A stretch of DNA of 26,032 nt from Priapulus caudatus. Lineage: Eukaryota > Priapulida > Priapulimorpha > Priapulimorphida > Priapulidae. The stretch lies in assembly GCF_000485595.1 (NCBI RefSeq), contig NW_014577163.1, positions 1 to 26,032 on the forward strand, written 5' to 3'. This document shows positions 1 through 11,200 of this stretch, one piece after another; position 1 is the first letter of the stretch, and the number at the start of each line of letters is the position of its first letter. Both the position numbers and the translations under genes were made by a program. Under the pieces are notes generated by a model that worked only from the letters and a program-made list of their open reading frames with translations, had not been told where the DNA came from and searched no databases.

Positions 1-54
<54 letters not shown>
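1..54. repeat. CT/GA microsatellite
   Basis: Nearly pure CT dinucleotides, with one CTTTCT interruption around 34-37, run into the window edge, so the full length is unknown. Confidence 0.95.
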
Positions 55-848
55 GGCGTGCGCTCCCTCATCTGTCTTTCGGCGCGCTCTAGGTTTTTTT
101 CCTTTCTCTCATCTCTGCCTATTCCGCTTCCCTAAACGCTAACCCTTAATCCTTAACCTGTTCGTACGTCTGGGCCTTGACATGGGATGCCAATTCCCAC
201 CCCGTTTTCCTATATAGTTTTCCATTCCCGTTTTCCACCAGTCGCAATATACGTTGTATACCCTAGTAGTAGGACGGGTAGCCGTGTAAATATTAACACA
301 CGAGTTTCACGAAGGATTCTTACTGATGATGGGGAATTAACTCTATTGAGTAGCCATCTGTGATAAAAGCAAATTCTGGAGTGTTGACCCCCGTGCTATA
401 GATAACAGCTATTAACAGCGCTCTCTACGCAACACTTCGTCGAGTTATTACCTTGGTTCCACGCGTGCCTTCTTGAATCGGGCGACGTCACGCCACTGGT
501 GATACAATGTACGGCTCTGCCGTACCTATCAAATTCCGTTTGGTTTGCAAAGTCCTCAAAGAGGGGCAACGTGTCACGCTTCTTTGTTTGACCTGATGCG
601 CTTCTCAGGGGAAGATTTTCTCACCGGCATGTGTTCATCCTGTTCTTCGTATCATCAAATGAGGGCGAAACACCTCCTGCTCCTCCCCCATTGGCGAAGA
701 GCATGATGTTTACAGGGAAATAGATATCGTGCATATACGGTGTGGTCCGCGTCGTCAGGGAAAGAGCCTGTAAAGAAACACTTCCTCATTCTAGTAACGA
801 CGTAACTGATTTTCACATTAGAACGTGATGAAATAGCAATGCCGGCGT

Positions 849-960
849 GTATATACATATATATATATACGCACTCCACACACACATGTAGCGCGCACCG
901 CAGACGCAGACGCACCGACGCACGCACGCGGCGCGCGCACCACACACACACACAACACCC

Positions 961-1005
<45 letters not shown>

Positions 1006-1019
1006 TTATATATATATAT
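849..1019. repeat. compound TA / CG-rich / CA / TA microsatellite
   Basis: TA steps near 850-869 are followed by CA and GCAC-type alternating purine-pyrimidine sequence. A CA run lies at 962-1004 and a TA run at 1005-1019. Alternating purine-pyrimidine DNA of this length can adopt Z-DNA. Predicted peptides made of CV or HT repeats are artefacts of it. Confidence 0.93.
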
Positions 1020-1164
1020 CCTATTTAAGTGAAAAAATAACCGGAGTACGTTAATTACGGTTCAGATTACTTGGTAATGCCATAGGCCACCATAACGGGT
1101 GTCACTGTCATACCCGGCCCTGCATACTTGTTAATTTCACCGTTATTACAATGTATTACATTGT

Positions 1165-1210
1165 ATCAGGAGTTAATGAAGACAAACCTTTGTCTTCATT
1201 AACTCCTGAT
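1165..1210. repeat. perfect 22-bp inverted repeat with 2-base centre
   Basis: The arms 1165-1186 and 1189-1210 are exact reverse complements separated by CC. The flanks share the direct motif TTGTATCA (from 1161 on the left, and just right of the right arm). The centre is too short for a microRNA precursor loop. It could be a small fold-back, a replication-template-switch product or an assembly join. Confidence 0.95.
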
Positions 1211-1432
1211 TGTATCAAGTGCTAATAATACCTTTTAATGATTAATAATATTAAAATACATTTACAAATAATATATAATATTTTTTTAAATAATAAAATT
1301 AATAAATTATAATAAATAATACTGTTATCAGCTTTTTATTGCATGTTTTAGACTATACCTTAATGTATATAAATTATGAAATGCTAGAATATATATTGTC
1401 ATGACACTACATAATTTCTTTATACTACGCAG

Positions 1433-1553
1433 AATGTCATAAAGGACGACGGTAACCACGTTTGGCGGCTCAAGCACTTCAACAAGCCTGCCTACTGCAA
1501 CCTTTGCCTCAACATGCTTGTTGGCTTCGGCAAGCAGGGCTTAACTTGCACTT
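1433..1553 (+). CDS. Dgk: DGK exon: first C1 domain, N-terminal half
   Basis: The acceptor ends in ACGCAG and the donor is gtacgt. The exon starts in phase 0 and ends with one base of a split codon. It reads [11 protein letters not shown] and then YCNLC, followed by KQGLTC. The spacings H-x12-C-x2-C-x13-C fit a typical C1 zinc finger. The phase-0 start means one or more upstream exons exist outside what I can recognise in the window. Confidence 0.95.
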
Positions 1554-2158
1554 GTACGTCGTTTAGAACTGTTTTGGAAATATTTTAAAGTTTAGAGTAC
1601 ATAGTGGGTACTTTTGGGACAGGTTTGATACTGTTACATAATTAGAAAATCACAGGTTTTCTTATGCACATCCATTAGTGCACAATGTGTCCTTTTTATG
1701 TGCTTATCCGCCGAACTACTATAAAGAGAGCGACATGAAATTCTATTTTAGTTTGCATTTAACATTATTTCTCAAATTTGGCAGTGCGGCCCTATGCATA
1801 AGTGGCGCGGTAGTTGGTGCTTGGAGAACAATGTTACGCCACTTTAATTATTAGTAAATTGATAATGAAAGCAGAGTGGACTACATCTCTCGGGTCATTT
1901 GCTCGATTCGATTGTCTAATTACGTTCGCGTTTGTCAACAATTAAATACGCATGGATTTGTAGCGAAGAATAGGAGATGACTTTTCCTCTCCTGGTTTTA
2001 CAGTTTGTAAATATACAGTCCATGAGCGATGCGTACAGCGAGCTCCTGCCTCTTGCATCGGAACCTACGTAAAATCCAAAAAGACTTCACAGGTATGCGC
2101 TTATATATATATATTTATATACCCACACACACACACACACACACACACCACCCACCCC

Positions 2159-2225
<67 letters not shown>

Positions 2226-5200
2226 GCGCGCGCACACATATATATAGTTACTCTCGCAAATATACTTGTTTTGGGTTTTTCGTGTGGAAATTAGAATTGA
2301 TCGACTATTCGCCTTTTTCTTGAGTACCTGACTCTAGGAAAGCTGCGTCATTGCGTATCATGATGAATTGGAGGGAGTGCCTAACTCAATGAGCAGATTA
2401 TTATCATTTTATCGTATCTGCTGATATGAATCGATATACGACATCGATGATAATAATGAAATACGCAGCAGCCAGTCCCCTCGTTTCCTCCTCCGGTCTT
2501 CCCAGCGCCTAATCAAAGCAAGGAAAGAGAATTACGGCATTAATCCCAATCTCTGGCGTTGTGGCCGCGCGGGAAGATGAGCGATCGGCTCCGCTCGTTA
2601 CGCCGGATTCGTGCCAAAAATTCAATTGGACCACTGCCGCTGCTGCCGCCGCTCACGAATGTAGCTACATGTACGGCCGAACGAGCTCAACGATCAAGCC
2701 CGTAGCTATTATAGGTGAAATTTGTGAGCCTGCTGATGGGAATTACGAAGCTGAGTTACACTAAATAACCCGAGAGGCTTCCGTTACTTGTCCGTGCATG
2801 TCGGATAACGCAGAGTATACGCGTGGACGGCTCGGCTCAATTAGTTTATCATCTAGGTAGCGCTCCTTCTGAGAGGATTTTCGCTGTCTCTTTACTCAAA
2901 TGCAGAACAAGTCGCTGGTCTAATAACGACCATAAACATCGACGCTATAGTTACATCGTTTGCGTTGCGATCGTTAATTTTTTCGCCCCGTCTCTCTAGT
3001 ATTCATGCTTTTTACTAACAATAATATTGTATTGTATATTATATCACAGCTATTGTTATTATCGTGCACTAACACCGTATGTTATTTGGTTTTCGTACGT
3101 ATTACACTGTTCAACATATACGGTTAATTAGTTGGAATTGGGAATTACTATTATCATCATTCACCACTATCGTGCACGAAATATTTATCGTGTGTATTGC
3201 AAGTAATATTGTATTTTATGTCATTCTGTGGTGTTATGATCTTTTACCACTATCGTATATCATGCGTATTCTCACTAGAGAGAATAATGATTGAGAATGA
3301 CGCAGTTTGTTAGTAGTGGTATATTGAAGGTTTTGCCTGTTTTTTCTTCTCGCGGTGCGATCGTCTGCAGCTCTCCTCTCCACAGGTGATGAATCATCAT
3401 TGGATTGAGGGAAACTGTCCAGGGAAGTGTGATAAATGTAAAAAGTCTATAAAGAGCTACAACGGCGTGACGGGTTTGCACTGCTGCTGGTGCCAGATCA
3501 CGGTGAGTACTGATCCTACAAGCTAATTGCGAGCTCGATCAGTCGCTGTGCCTCATGAACATTGTATTCTTATTCTTATTATTAGTTTCTTCTTCTGCTG
3601 CTTCTTCTACTACTACAACTGCGTTTTTGTTACTTCTTCTTCTTCCCGTGAAAGAATTATCAGACAGAATATGCAGAGGCCCGCGTCAATGTGATGTGTT
3701 ATAGTTCTCTGTGAGGAGTATAATGACGTTTTAAGCGCCGAGCGCTTCCTCCGTGCAGCGTACGTATTGTCGTACACTGGAATACACCCGTTAGGAAGTC
3801 CGTGATGCGCCATACTGGCACCTCCGTTCCTTGACGCTTTTATTTTCGCACTCTTGTTAGTGTACCGAATTTTCGCGTTTTCTGCGGTAATTAACCCAAC
3901 GAAGGAAATATTTATCCGCGGAATCGTTTATTTGCGAACGTTTTTCCTCGCATTCATATAGTAAATTTCTCGCAGTGTACGCGAGTGGGAAACCGAGAGG
4001 TGCACGCGCAATATATCGGCGGTGTTTCATTCTTCCCGTTGCAGCTACACAACAAGTGCGCGTCTCACCTAAAGCCCGAGTGCTCGTTCGGCGACGTGCA
4101 GGACCACATTCTCCCGCCGACGACCATATGTCCCGCGGTGCTCGAGCGACAGCCGACTGTCGGCAGCAAGCGTACGTTAAATCGCACCGACTCGGCGATG
4201 CTGGAGGGATCGGGCATGCAAGTATGCAGCATCCTGCACCAGGTATGTGCCGTAGCGATCCTAATCAGATATAGACTGGAGCGCTAAGACCGTATCTATC
4301 TCCCGCCTCTTTTTTGTTTCTTCCTTTTCTTCTTCTTCTTCTTCTTCTTTGTCGTCGTCGTCGTCTTGGTCATGATCTTCCTACACAATCCTATTCTTCT
4401 TTTTTCTCATTCTTCTTTTTTCGTCTTCTCTTCTTTTTCCCCCTCTTTTTTTTCTTTCTCTTCTTATTCCTTCTTCTTCTCTTTTTCCTCTGAGAGGAGT
4501 ACACGACAGTCACTTTGTAATCTGAGACCTCCGTCCCCATTCCGAGGATTATCGTACACTCTTGAGCATTATTTCATAACAGTATCAACGAACTTAGCTC
4601 TATTCGTCATCACCTTGTGTTTTGGATAGAAAAACAGCGATTCTTTAACTAGTGGAATCGGCGAGTGTTATTTGTGAGTTAGTGAATGTTAATTACTGAG
4701 CTTGGCAGCAACAAATATCTCCTAGTTTTCTGTTGATAAATATACAAGAGTTATGAAACACAAGGTGCTTTGTAGACGTGTGTTACATGGTGAAACATTT
4801 AGTAATTCAGACTAGTAATTACTACGGAATTTTCTTTATATGTACCGTGGATACACATGGTCTAGGCGACATATAATCATAGCCTAAGAAAGTATTTAGG
4901 CATAGACGCAAATGTTTATATCGGATGGCAAGGTAGCTGGGCATGTGAATATCACTATGCATGAGAATTATCTCCATTATATTTCCCATGTAATCAAATC
5001 TTGTTTATTATTAATTATAATAATCTTGCTATTTTACATTATTCACGCTCGCATGCGTTATCGAACCTGATTTGTTCGCTAACAATGCCCTCGTAGATTT
5101 TGCATCCAAATCGCAAAGTGCTCCTCCCATAATCGTATTCTTCTTCTCTGTGCCCTCTCCTCCTTCTGACGCTGACGCTGCTGCTGCTCCAATTTTTCTC

Positions 5201-8200
5201 CTGCTATTTCTCCTGGTCACATTATCAGCGCTCTAGTGTACGTGTGAGCTCTCTCAGTACGTCCCGATGTGCATCCAAGAGTCAGTCTCAGTTACAGAAT
5301 GCTCGCAGCAGTCTACGTAACCGGGCCAAAATCGTGTCAGCGCTGCAGTTCCGAGCGATCTAGCCGTTCTGAATAGTCTCTTTGATTGCAGTCCGATTGG
5401 TACTATGCCATTGAAGATGACGAGTGAGATATTCTGACCGACGTTATTGGCATATATTTGCTATCAACGTCTTTAAATAAAAAATTTAAATAATTTAAAT
5501 AAATTGTATCAAAATCTTTCGGGCCATCTCAGAAATAGTGGCTGGACCTTTCGCAACAGGCAAACAAGGGAAGGATGTACGGCTATAGTTTCGGAAACGT
5601 TGGATGTACCCCCACCGAGAAGCATGCAACCATAAAACATATATTCGTATATAGACAAAATAATCGTACCGCACGCACGCACCACGCACGCATGCACACA
5701 CATACACACTGATTCACTCGCGAGGCATGTACGCACCTATAGTCGAGTCACACAATGTTAACTACTTGTATTTCGTTACACATAATCTATGTATGTGTTT
5801 GTGTGCATTTTACTATACCGTTTCACTCGCGTGCTTTTATAGATTTGCTCTCTCCATTGATTACTCGGTTTATTTTGTGAGCTGTTCGTTTTGCAGTTCT
5901 TTATTTCGTTTCTGTTCGCAGAGATTCAAATTTTAAGCATATATTATCAATAACGAATATTTGGGACGAATCAATATGTTCGCGCGAAGACGTCACGTGT
6001 ATTGGATGCACTGAGACATGGCCGTTGAGAGCTGCACGCGATTAGGATCTCTACGGTATGAACATACTTGGTATTTATATATTTCTGCACTTCTCGTCAC
6101 CTTCCTCGGGTAGCTGTGCGAAGAATCAAGACCAATAGCAAGATAAACTAAAAAACACGCCCTAACCTGCCAGAGAGCACGATCAGTAAGTATAACATAT
6201 ACTAAGACTGGCAGGGGGAGTGGTAACTATATTTTTGCATGAAAACTGTAGGAGCATGTCACATACCAGCCGTTCGTTATGGTGTACCACTGCATGCGAC
6301 ACCCGTATCTTTTCTAGTCATTTACTGCGTGCGCTAATCCTTGCACCAATTACAAAGAATGACTTATGAACCTGATCGTATCCCCGCACCGAATTGTACC
6401 GGTACACGTTTGTAGTGCCACACTATAATACTATTTCGAGACTTGTCAGTGGTCTGGGGTATTGTACAGCTATAGCATACTCCCTCAGAATGAGAGGGAG
6501 ACTGAGCTATGAAATATTCCTAACCCAAGTCTATGAAGGAGAGTGAGTAACTATTTCTTGCTGGTGCCGTAGCACATCTTTAATTTTCGCATCGCCATGA
6601 CTGTAGTTCCAGATAACCCCGCAGCCCGGCACGCATCCCCTACTCGTCTTCATCAACCCGAAAAGTGGTGGCAAGCAGGGGAGTCGCATCCTACGCAAGT
6701 TCCAGTACCTGCTGAACCCACGACAGGTGTTCAACTTGGCCAAGACCGGCCCGATGCCTGGCTTCCAGTTCTTCAAGGACGTTCCCGAGTTTAGGGTGCT
6801 GTGCGCTGGTGGCGATGGCACAATAGGATGGGTGCTGGAGACGATGGGTAGGATCTTTATCACTCGCTGATCATTTTTCTTGGCTGTACTTCTGATCCCG
6901 AGACTTTGTAACTGTGTGAACGTGACTGTGTGAGAGAGAAGGGCGTATAGCCTGTTATTACTAACTACTATAACAATGCGTTACTGTGCCCGGTGGAGGT
7001 GCTGTTAGCGATAGGTTTTGAACGATGGCGATTTTGCGACTCTCGTTGCAGCCTTGGGCTAATTTCAAATCCAATTCATGGGTTAAATCTCTAGGATATT
7101 CGGTAACATTTTTTTGGCAGAGCATTTGTTTACTTGAGAAATACAGCGGTTACAGTAGTCCTAGATGAATAATATATCCTTATCTAATGAAAATACACGC
7201 GACTAATATTGACAAACTCATGCTAATGTCGGGCACTAAGCAGCACTGCACCTGCCGTTACACTCGACGCTAGTGTTACCAAGAAATACAAATAACGTGA
7301 CGCATCGCGTTCTAGAGTGATTGTGAAATGACAGTCAGCAACGTCAAAAGATTTAAATAGTGAAAACAACACTCGTGTCTGTTTCAGATAAGATGAATCT
7401 GGAGCAGAGCGGTCAGAAGGTGCAGGTAGCCATCCTTCCGCTCGGAACAGGCAACGATCTCGCGCGGTGTCTACGGTGGGGCGGAGGTTTGTGCACACGT
7501 ACACTCGGCAATAAATATACGGCCAGTTGGAAAAGTAGTCGCCGAGTATGCTGGTCCAGGACGGTCATCACATTGATTATTAAGAATACATTCCGGGTTG
7601 TTAGGTCATATTCAGTTTGATTGAATTTGATGAGCAGTTATGCTGCAATGCCCTTTACAGAGGTACCTGTCCGAAACCCTAACTGTATCCTTAACAGTGT
7701 TATGGTTAGGGTTAGGTTAGGTTTGTGATTAAGATAATATTGCTTTAGGATTAGGAATATAATGCAGGTAAGGCTATGGATAGGGTAAGGGTTAGGGATC
7801 AGGTAAGGGTAAACTTAGGGTAGGAGGTCGAGTTAGGATAAGCTTAGGGTGAGCATTAAGCTCACGGTTACTATGCTTATAGTAAGATTATGGTGACATT
7901 CGAGGCATCTACAATGTTAACAGGATCGCGGGCGGTGTATTAATGCTAACATATAACAAGATTTTTTTTGCACTTCATAATACAGGATACGAAGGTGAAA
8001 ATTTAATCAAATTCCTGAAGAAGATTGAGCGATCGACGCCTGTTCAGCTGGACCGGTGGAACATCGAGTTCTCCTCGGCCGAGAGAGGTGACGAAGAGAA
8101 AGGCGACCCTATCCCTGCCAACATCATTACTAATTATTTCTCTATTGGAGTTGTGAGTATCATTATGTATTTTCCTTGTCAGAGAGACTAACTTCATCTC

Positions 8201-11200
8201 TGCCAACCTCACATCAGTTACTTCTCTATAAGAATCGAGACTTTGGAGCCAGCTCCATCTTTGCCAAAATTATTGTCAACCAATTTCTATGCCCATTGGC
8301 GCGCACATTGCTTCTGGTAACTAGCTTAAGTCACTGCAATCCCGCAGGATGCTTCGATAGCGCATAGGTTTCACATAATGAGGGAGAAGCACCCGGAGAA
8401 GTTTAGCAGCCGCATGAAGAACAAGCTGTGGTACTTTGAGTTCGGCACGTCAGAGACATTCTCAGCCACATGCAAGAATCTACACGATAAGATCGATATC
8501 ATGGTGCGTTCGTGACTGACACTCAGGCATGCGACTATACGAGAGAGACATGCGTCTATATGCATGTGGAATGTCAGTGAATGTGTGAGAGGAATGGTGA
8601 TTTTTGATATCGATTCAGACATATTGTGTATATAAGTGTGTTATATGAGTGTATGAGTGAGACGAGACTATGAGAGCGAGACACGAGAGTATGAATTATG
8701 TATGCGTGTATACGAGTTAGGCATGAGGATATGTAAAGAGGGCATGTGAGTATAAGAGTGAGGCATGAGAGTATAAGAGTGAGGCATGAGAGTATAAGAG
8801 TGAGACATGAGAGTATAAGAGTGAGACATGAGAGTATAAGAGTGAGACATGAGAGTATAAGAGTGAGGCATGAGAGTATAAGAGTGAGGCATGAGAGTAT
8901 AAAAGTAAGGCTCATACATCACATCATTAGAATTGCCCGATATGTTACTGCATTGCCTAGTTATGATATACTGCATCTACATATTGTGTTCCATCTCTGT
9001 GACAGTGTGACGGCGTGTCTCTGGATCTGGCGAGTGGTCCCTCACTGGAGTGTATCGGAATCCTCAACATACCAAGCATCTATGGAGGGTCGAACCTCTG
9101 GGGCGACAACCCCGGCGTGCGCAAGCGCGGCAAGACATCTAAGAGCCAAAAGAAACGGGACAAGGATCGCGACATTTCATCCAACAGCATATCATCGGGT
9201 GATGCCAATTTCACTCTACAAGGTGTGTGTCATAATCGGCAATCGTATGTTGCTGTGTGTGTGCGCGTGTGTGTGTGCGTGAGAGAGAAATAGGCAGCCA
9301 GACAGAAAGAGAGATATATGCAGAGAAAGCGAGCGATAGATATATATATATATAGCGAGAAATAAGGGTGCATGCGAAAGAGAGAGAGAAACTTATACAA
9401 AGAGAGTGAGAGTGAGATAGTGAGAGAGTGATAGCGAGAGGCAGAAACAGAGAGATGCAGAAGCAGAGGGAAAGAGAGACGAATAGAGAGACAAAGAGAG
9501 CGAGAAAGATAGAAAGTCTGCAAGAGAGACAGAGATTAAGAGAGAAAGAAAGAGAGGGGAGAGCGAGAATTAGAAGGAAAGTGAGTAACAGAGACAGTGA
9601 TAGAGAGAGAGAGAGAGAGGGAGAGAGAGAGAGAGAGAGTGACGGACCCCGAGACAGAGAGAGCGAGAAGGACAGAGACAGATATCAAGTGACAGAGTGA
9701 GAGTGAACAAAAAAGCACGTGATAGAGAGAGAGACCTACACAGAGACTGATGGACACAGGCATAGAAAGAGCGAAAGAGAGAGAGAAAGAGAGAGAAAGA
9801 AAGAGAGAGAGAGAGAGAGAAAGAGCGAGCGAGGGAGAGTGAGAGAGGACGAACGTGAGAAAGGCAGACAGGGAAAGAGGTAGAGCCAGAGATAGTGGGA
9901 GAGAGTACGAGAATAGAATACCTATAGTTGTATACGCATTAGATGTACATATACTCAATAGTACTTTGGAATTGCAGACATTGGTGACAAGCAGATTGAG
10001 GTGGTGGGACTGGAGAATGCTCTGCATGCGGCACAAGTTCGCACCGGCTTGCGTGCATCAGGCAGGCGTCTGGCCCAGTGTTCTTCTGTCACCATAAGGT
10101 ACATCATTAACGCTCGGAGTTCATCCTTCCAATCCCCAATGTCATTTAATATAGCTTTGGCAGAAAATCACCATTTAGTTGCCAAGATATGCTTGTGTTT
10201 TCATTATCCTCCGCACGTAGTGCAGCGGAGGATATTGTTTTCGTGCTCGTTTGTATGTGGCGGTGTGGCGGTGTGTGTTTGTGTGTGTGTGTATCTGTCC
10301 GCTCGATATCTTTGCAAGCGTAAGAGGTAGACACTTTGGTTTTCCTTTCTTATGGATTGCTGTAATAAGGCCCATCGTCTTGCTAAATTTCAAGTCGCTG
10401 ATAATCTTGTCCGCCTGGCTATCATCAATTCTAGGTATGTCTCCCTCTGGTTCCTTAGTGAACACACTACTAAAATAATTAACAAGTATTTCTGCCTTTT
10501 GGTTGTCACTGGATGTCAACTGCTCGTCAGTATTAGGGTGCGTGCGTGCGTGCGTACGTGCGTGCGTGTGTGCATGCGTGTGTGCATGCGTGCGCGCGCG
10601 CGCGTGTGTGTAGGGGGGGGGTGCAAGGTGGCATCTGTCCCTTAGATTTTGGAGCAAAATTTAAAAAACGAGCTTAGCTAATAATCGTAAATAACCCGAA
10701 GGTGATTTTTCTGGTCACTTATACGTGAGATACTTATCACTTTGTCTCAGACCCACCCCTACTACACTATTGACGTCGTTCAAGAGCTGCCTCCGTCGCT
10801 CATCATTACACAGTTGAGTCATGAAATGTTGCCCCCCCCTAAGAATTTGCGCACCCTACGGTCCTGGAGCAACATTTGAATATATTGCAAAAAACGCTTC
10901 GGGTTCGACTTGGCTTCCCTAGCCATATACTTCTCGTAATACATGCGTAGCCTTTTATTGAATTTCCGCACTTTGTTCCTCTAGCTGCCTGTTATAATTA
11001 TCCTGAAGCTTTCCAACTTGGTAGTGTAAGCCTTCTCCCATGCCCTATGTTTGTTACCTATTTCTTTTCAAGTTTTCTCATCGATAGGGAACTATATAGT
11101 ATTACTATATAGATTTACGCCATCACTGCAATCTTTAAAGTAGTTAGGCCAGTCTAACACCATACTGCTGTTCATAGTTGGGAAACTACGTTTATCGTAT

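Larger units (their letters stand above)
1..1432. other. upstream intron sequence with microsatellites, no exon recognised
   Basis: This stretch precedes the first recognised exon. It starts with a CT run at 1-54 and contains the mixed TA/CA/CG tract and the perfect palindrome listed separately. The rest, 1211-1430, is very AT-rich. Small open frames here read through the CA repeat or show no family motif. I found no EF-hand or RVH coding exon. Confidence 0.6.
4243..6612 (+). other. intron before the catalytic domain (2.4 kb)
   Basis: It starts with a TTC/TCT polypyrimidine tract (about 4308-4490) including TCG triplets. The rest is mixed sequence. The only exon-like island is the candidate at 5392-5423, listed separately. 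A CA/CG-rich patch at about 5670-5710 gives cysteine/valine-repeat pseudo-peptides on the minus strand. Confidence 0.7.

Noticed and set aside
655-1054. Open frames of Cys-Val or His-Thr repeats on both strands
   Set aside because: They are translations of the CA/TG microsatellite and have no coding context.
1165-1210. MicroRNA precursor
   Set aside because: The 2-base loop and perfect 22-bp stem do not fit a pre-miRNA, which needs a longer terminal loop and stem.
7360-7620. 86-codon frame containing the GTGND motif as an independent gene
   Set aside because: It is the kinase exon 7388-7486 read through into flanking intron sequence.
7674-7862. True telomere or chromosome end
   Set aside because: It is degenerate and lies in an intron, with coding exons of one gene on both sides.
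8720-8908. CRISPR array
   Set aside because: The units are directly tandem with no spacers, in an animal gene intron.
8574-9282. Repetitive protein-like frames (SIRVRHE, LTLILSC, SYTLMPH repeats)
   Set aside because: The 21-bp minisatellite is open in several frames on both strands. The + strand frame then runs into the kinase exon out of frame.
9230-10036. Ser/Leu- and Arg/Glu-rich long open frames
   Set aside because: Composition artefacts of the GA polypurine intron.
10175-10657. A 160-residue intact retrotransposon protein
   Set aside because: Only about 70 residues match reverse transcriptase, with an internal deletion. The ends are microsatellite and neighbouring-element translation.
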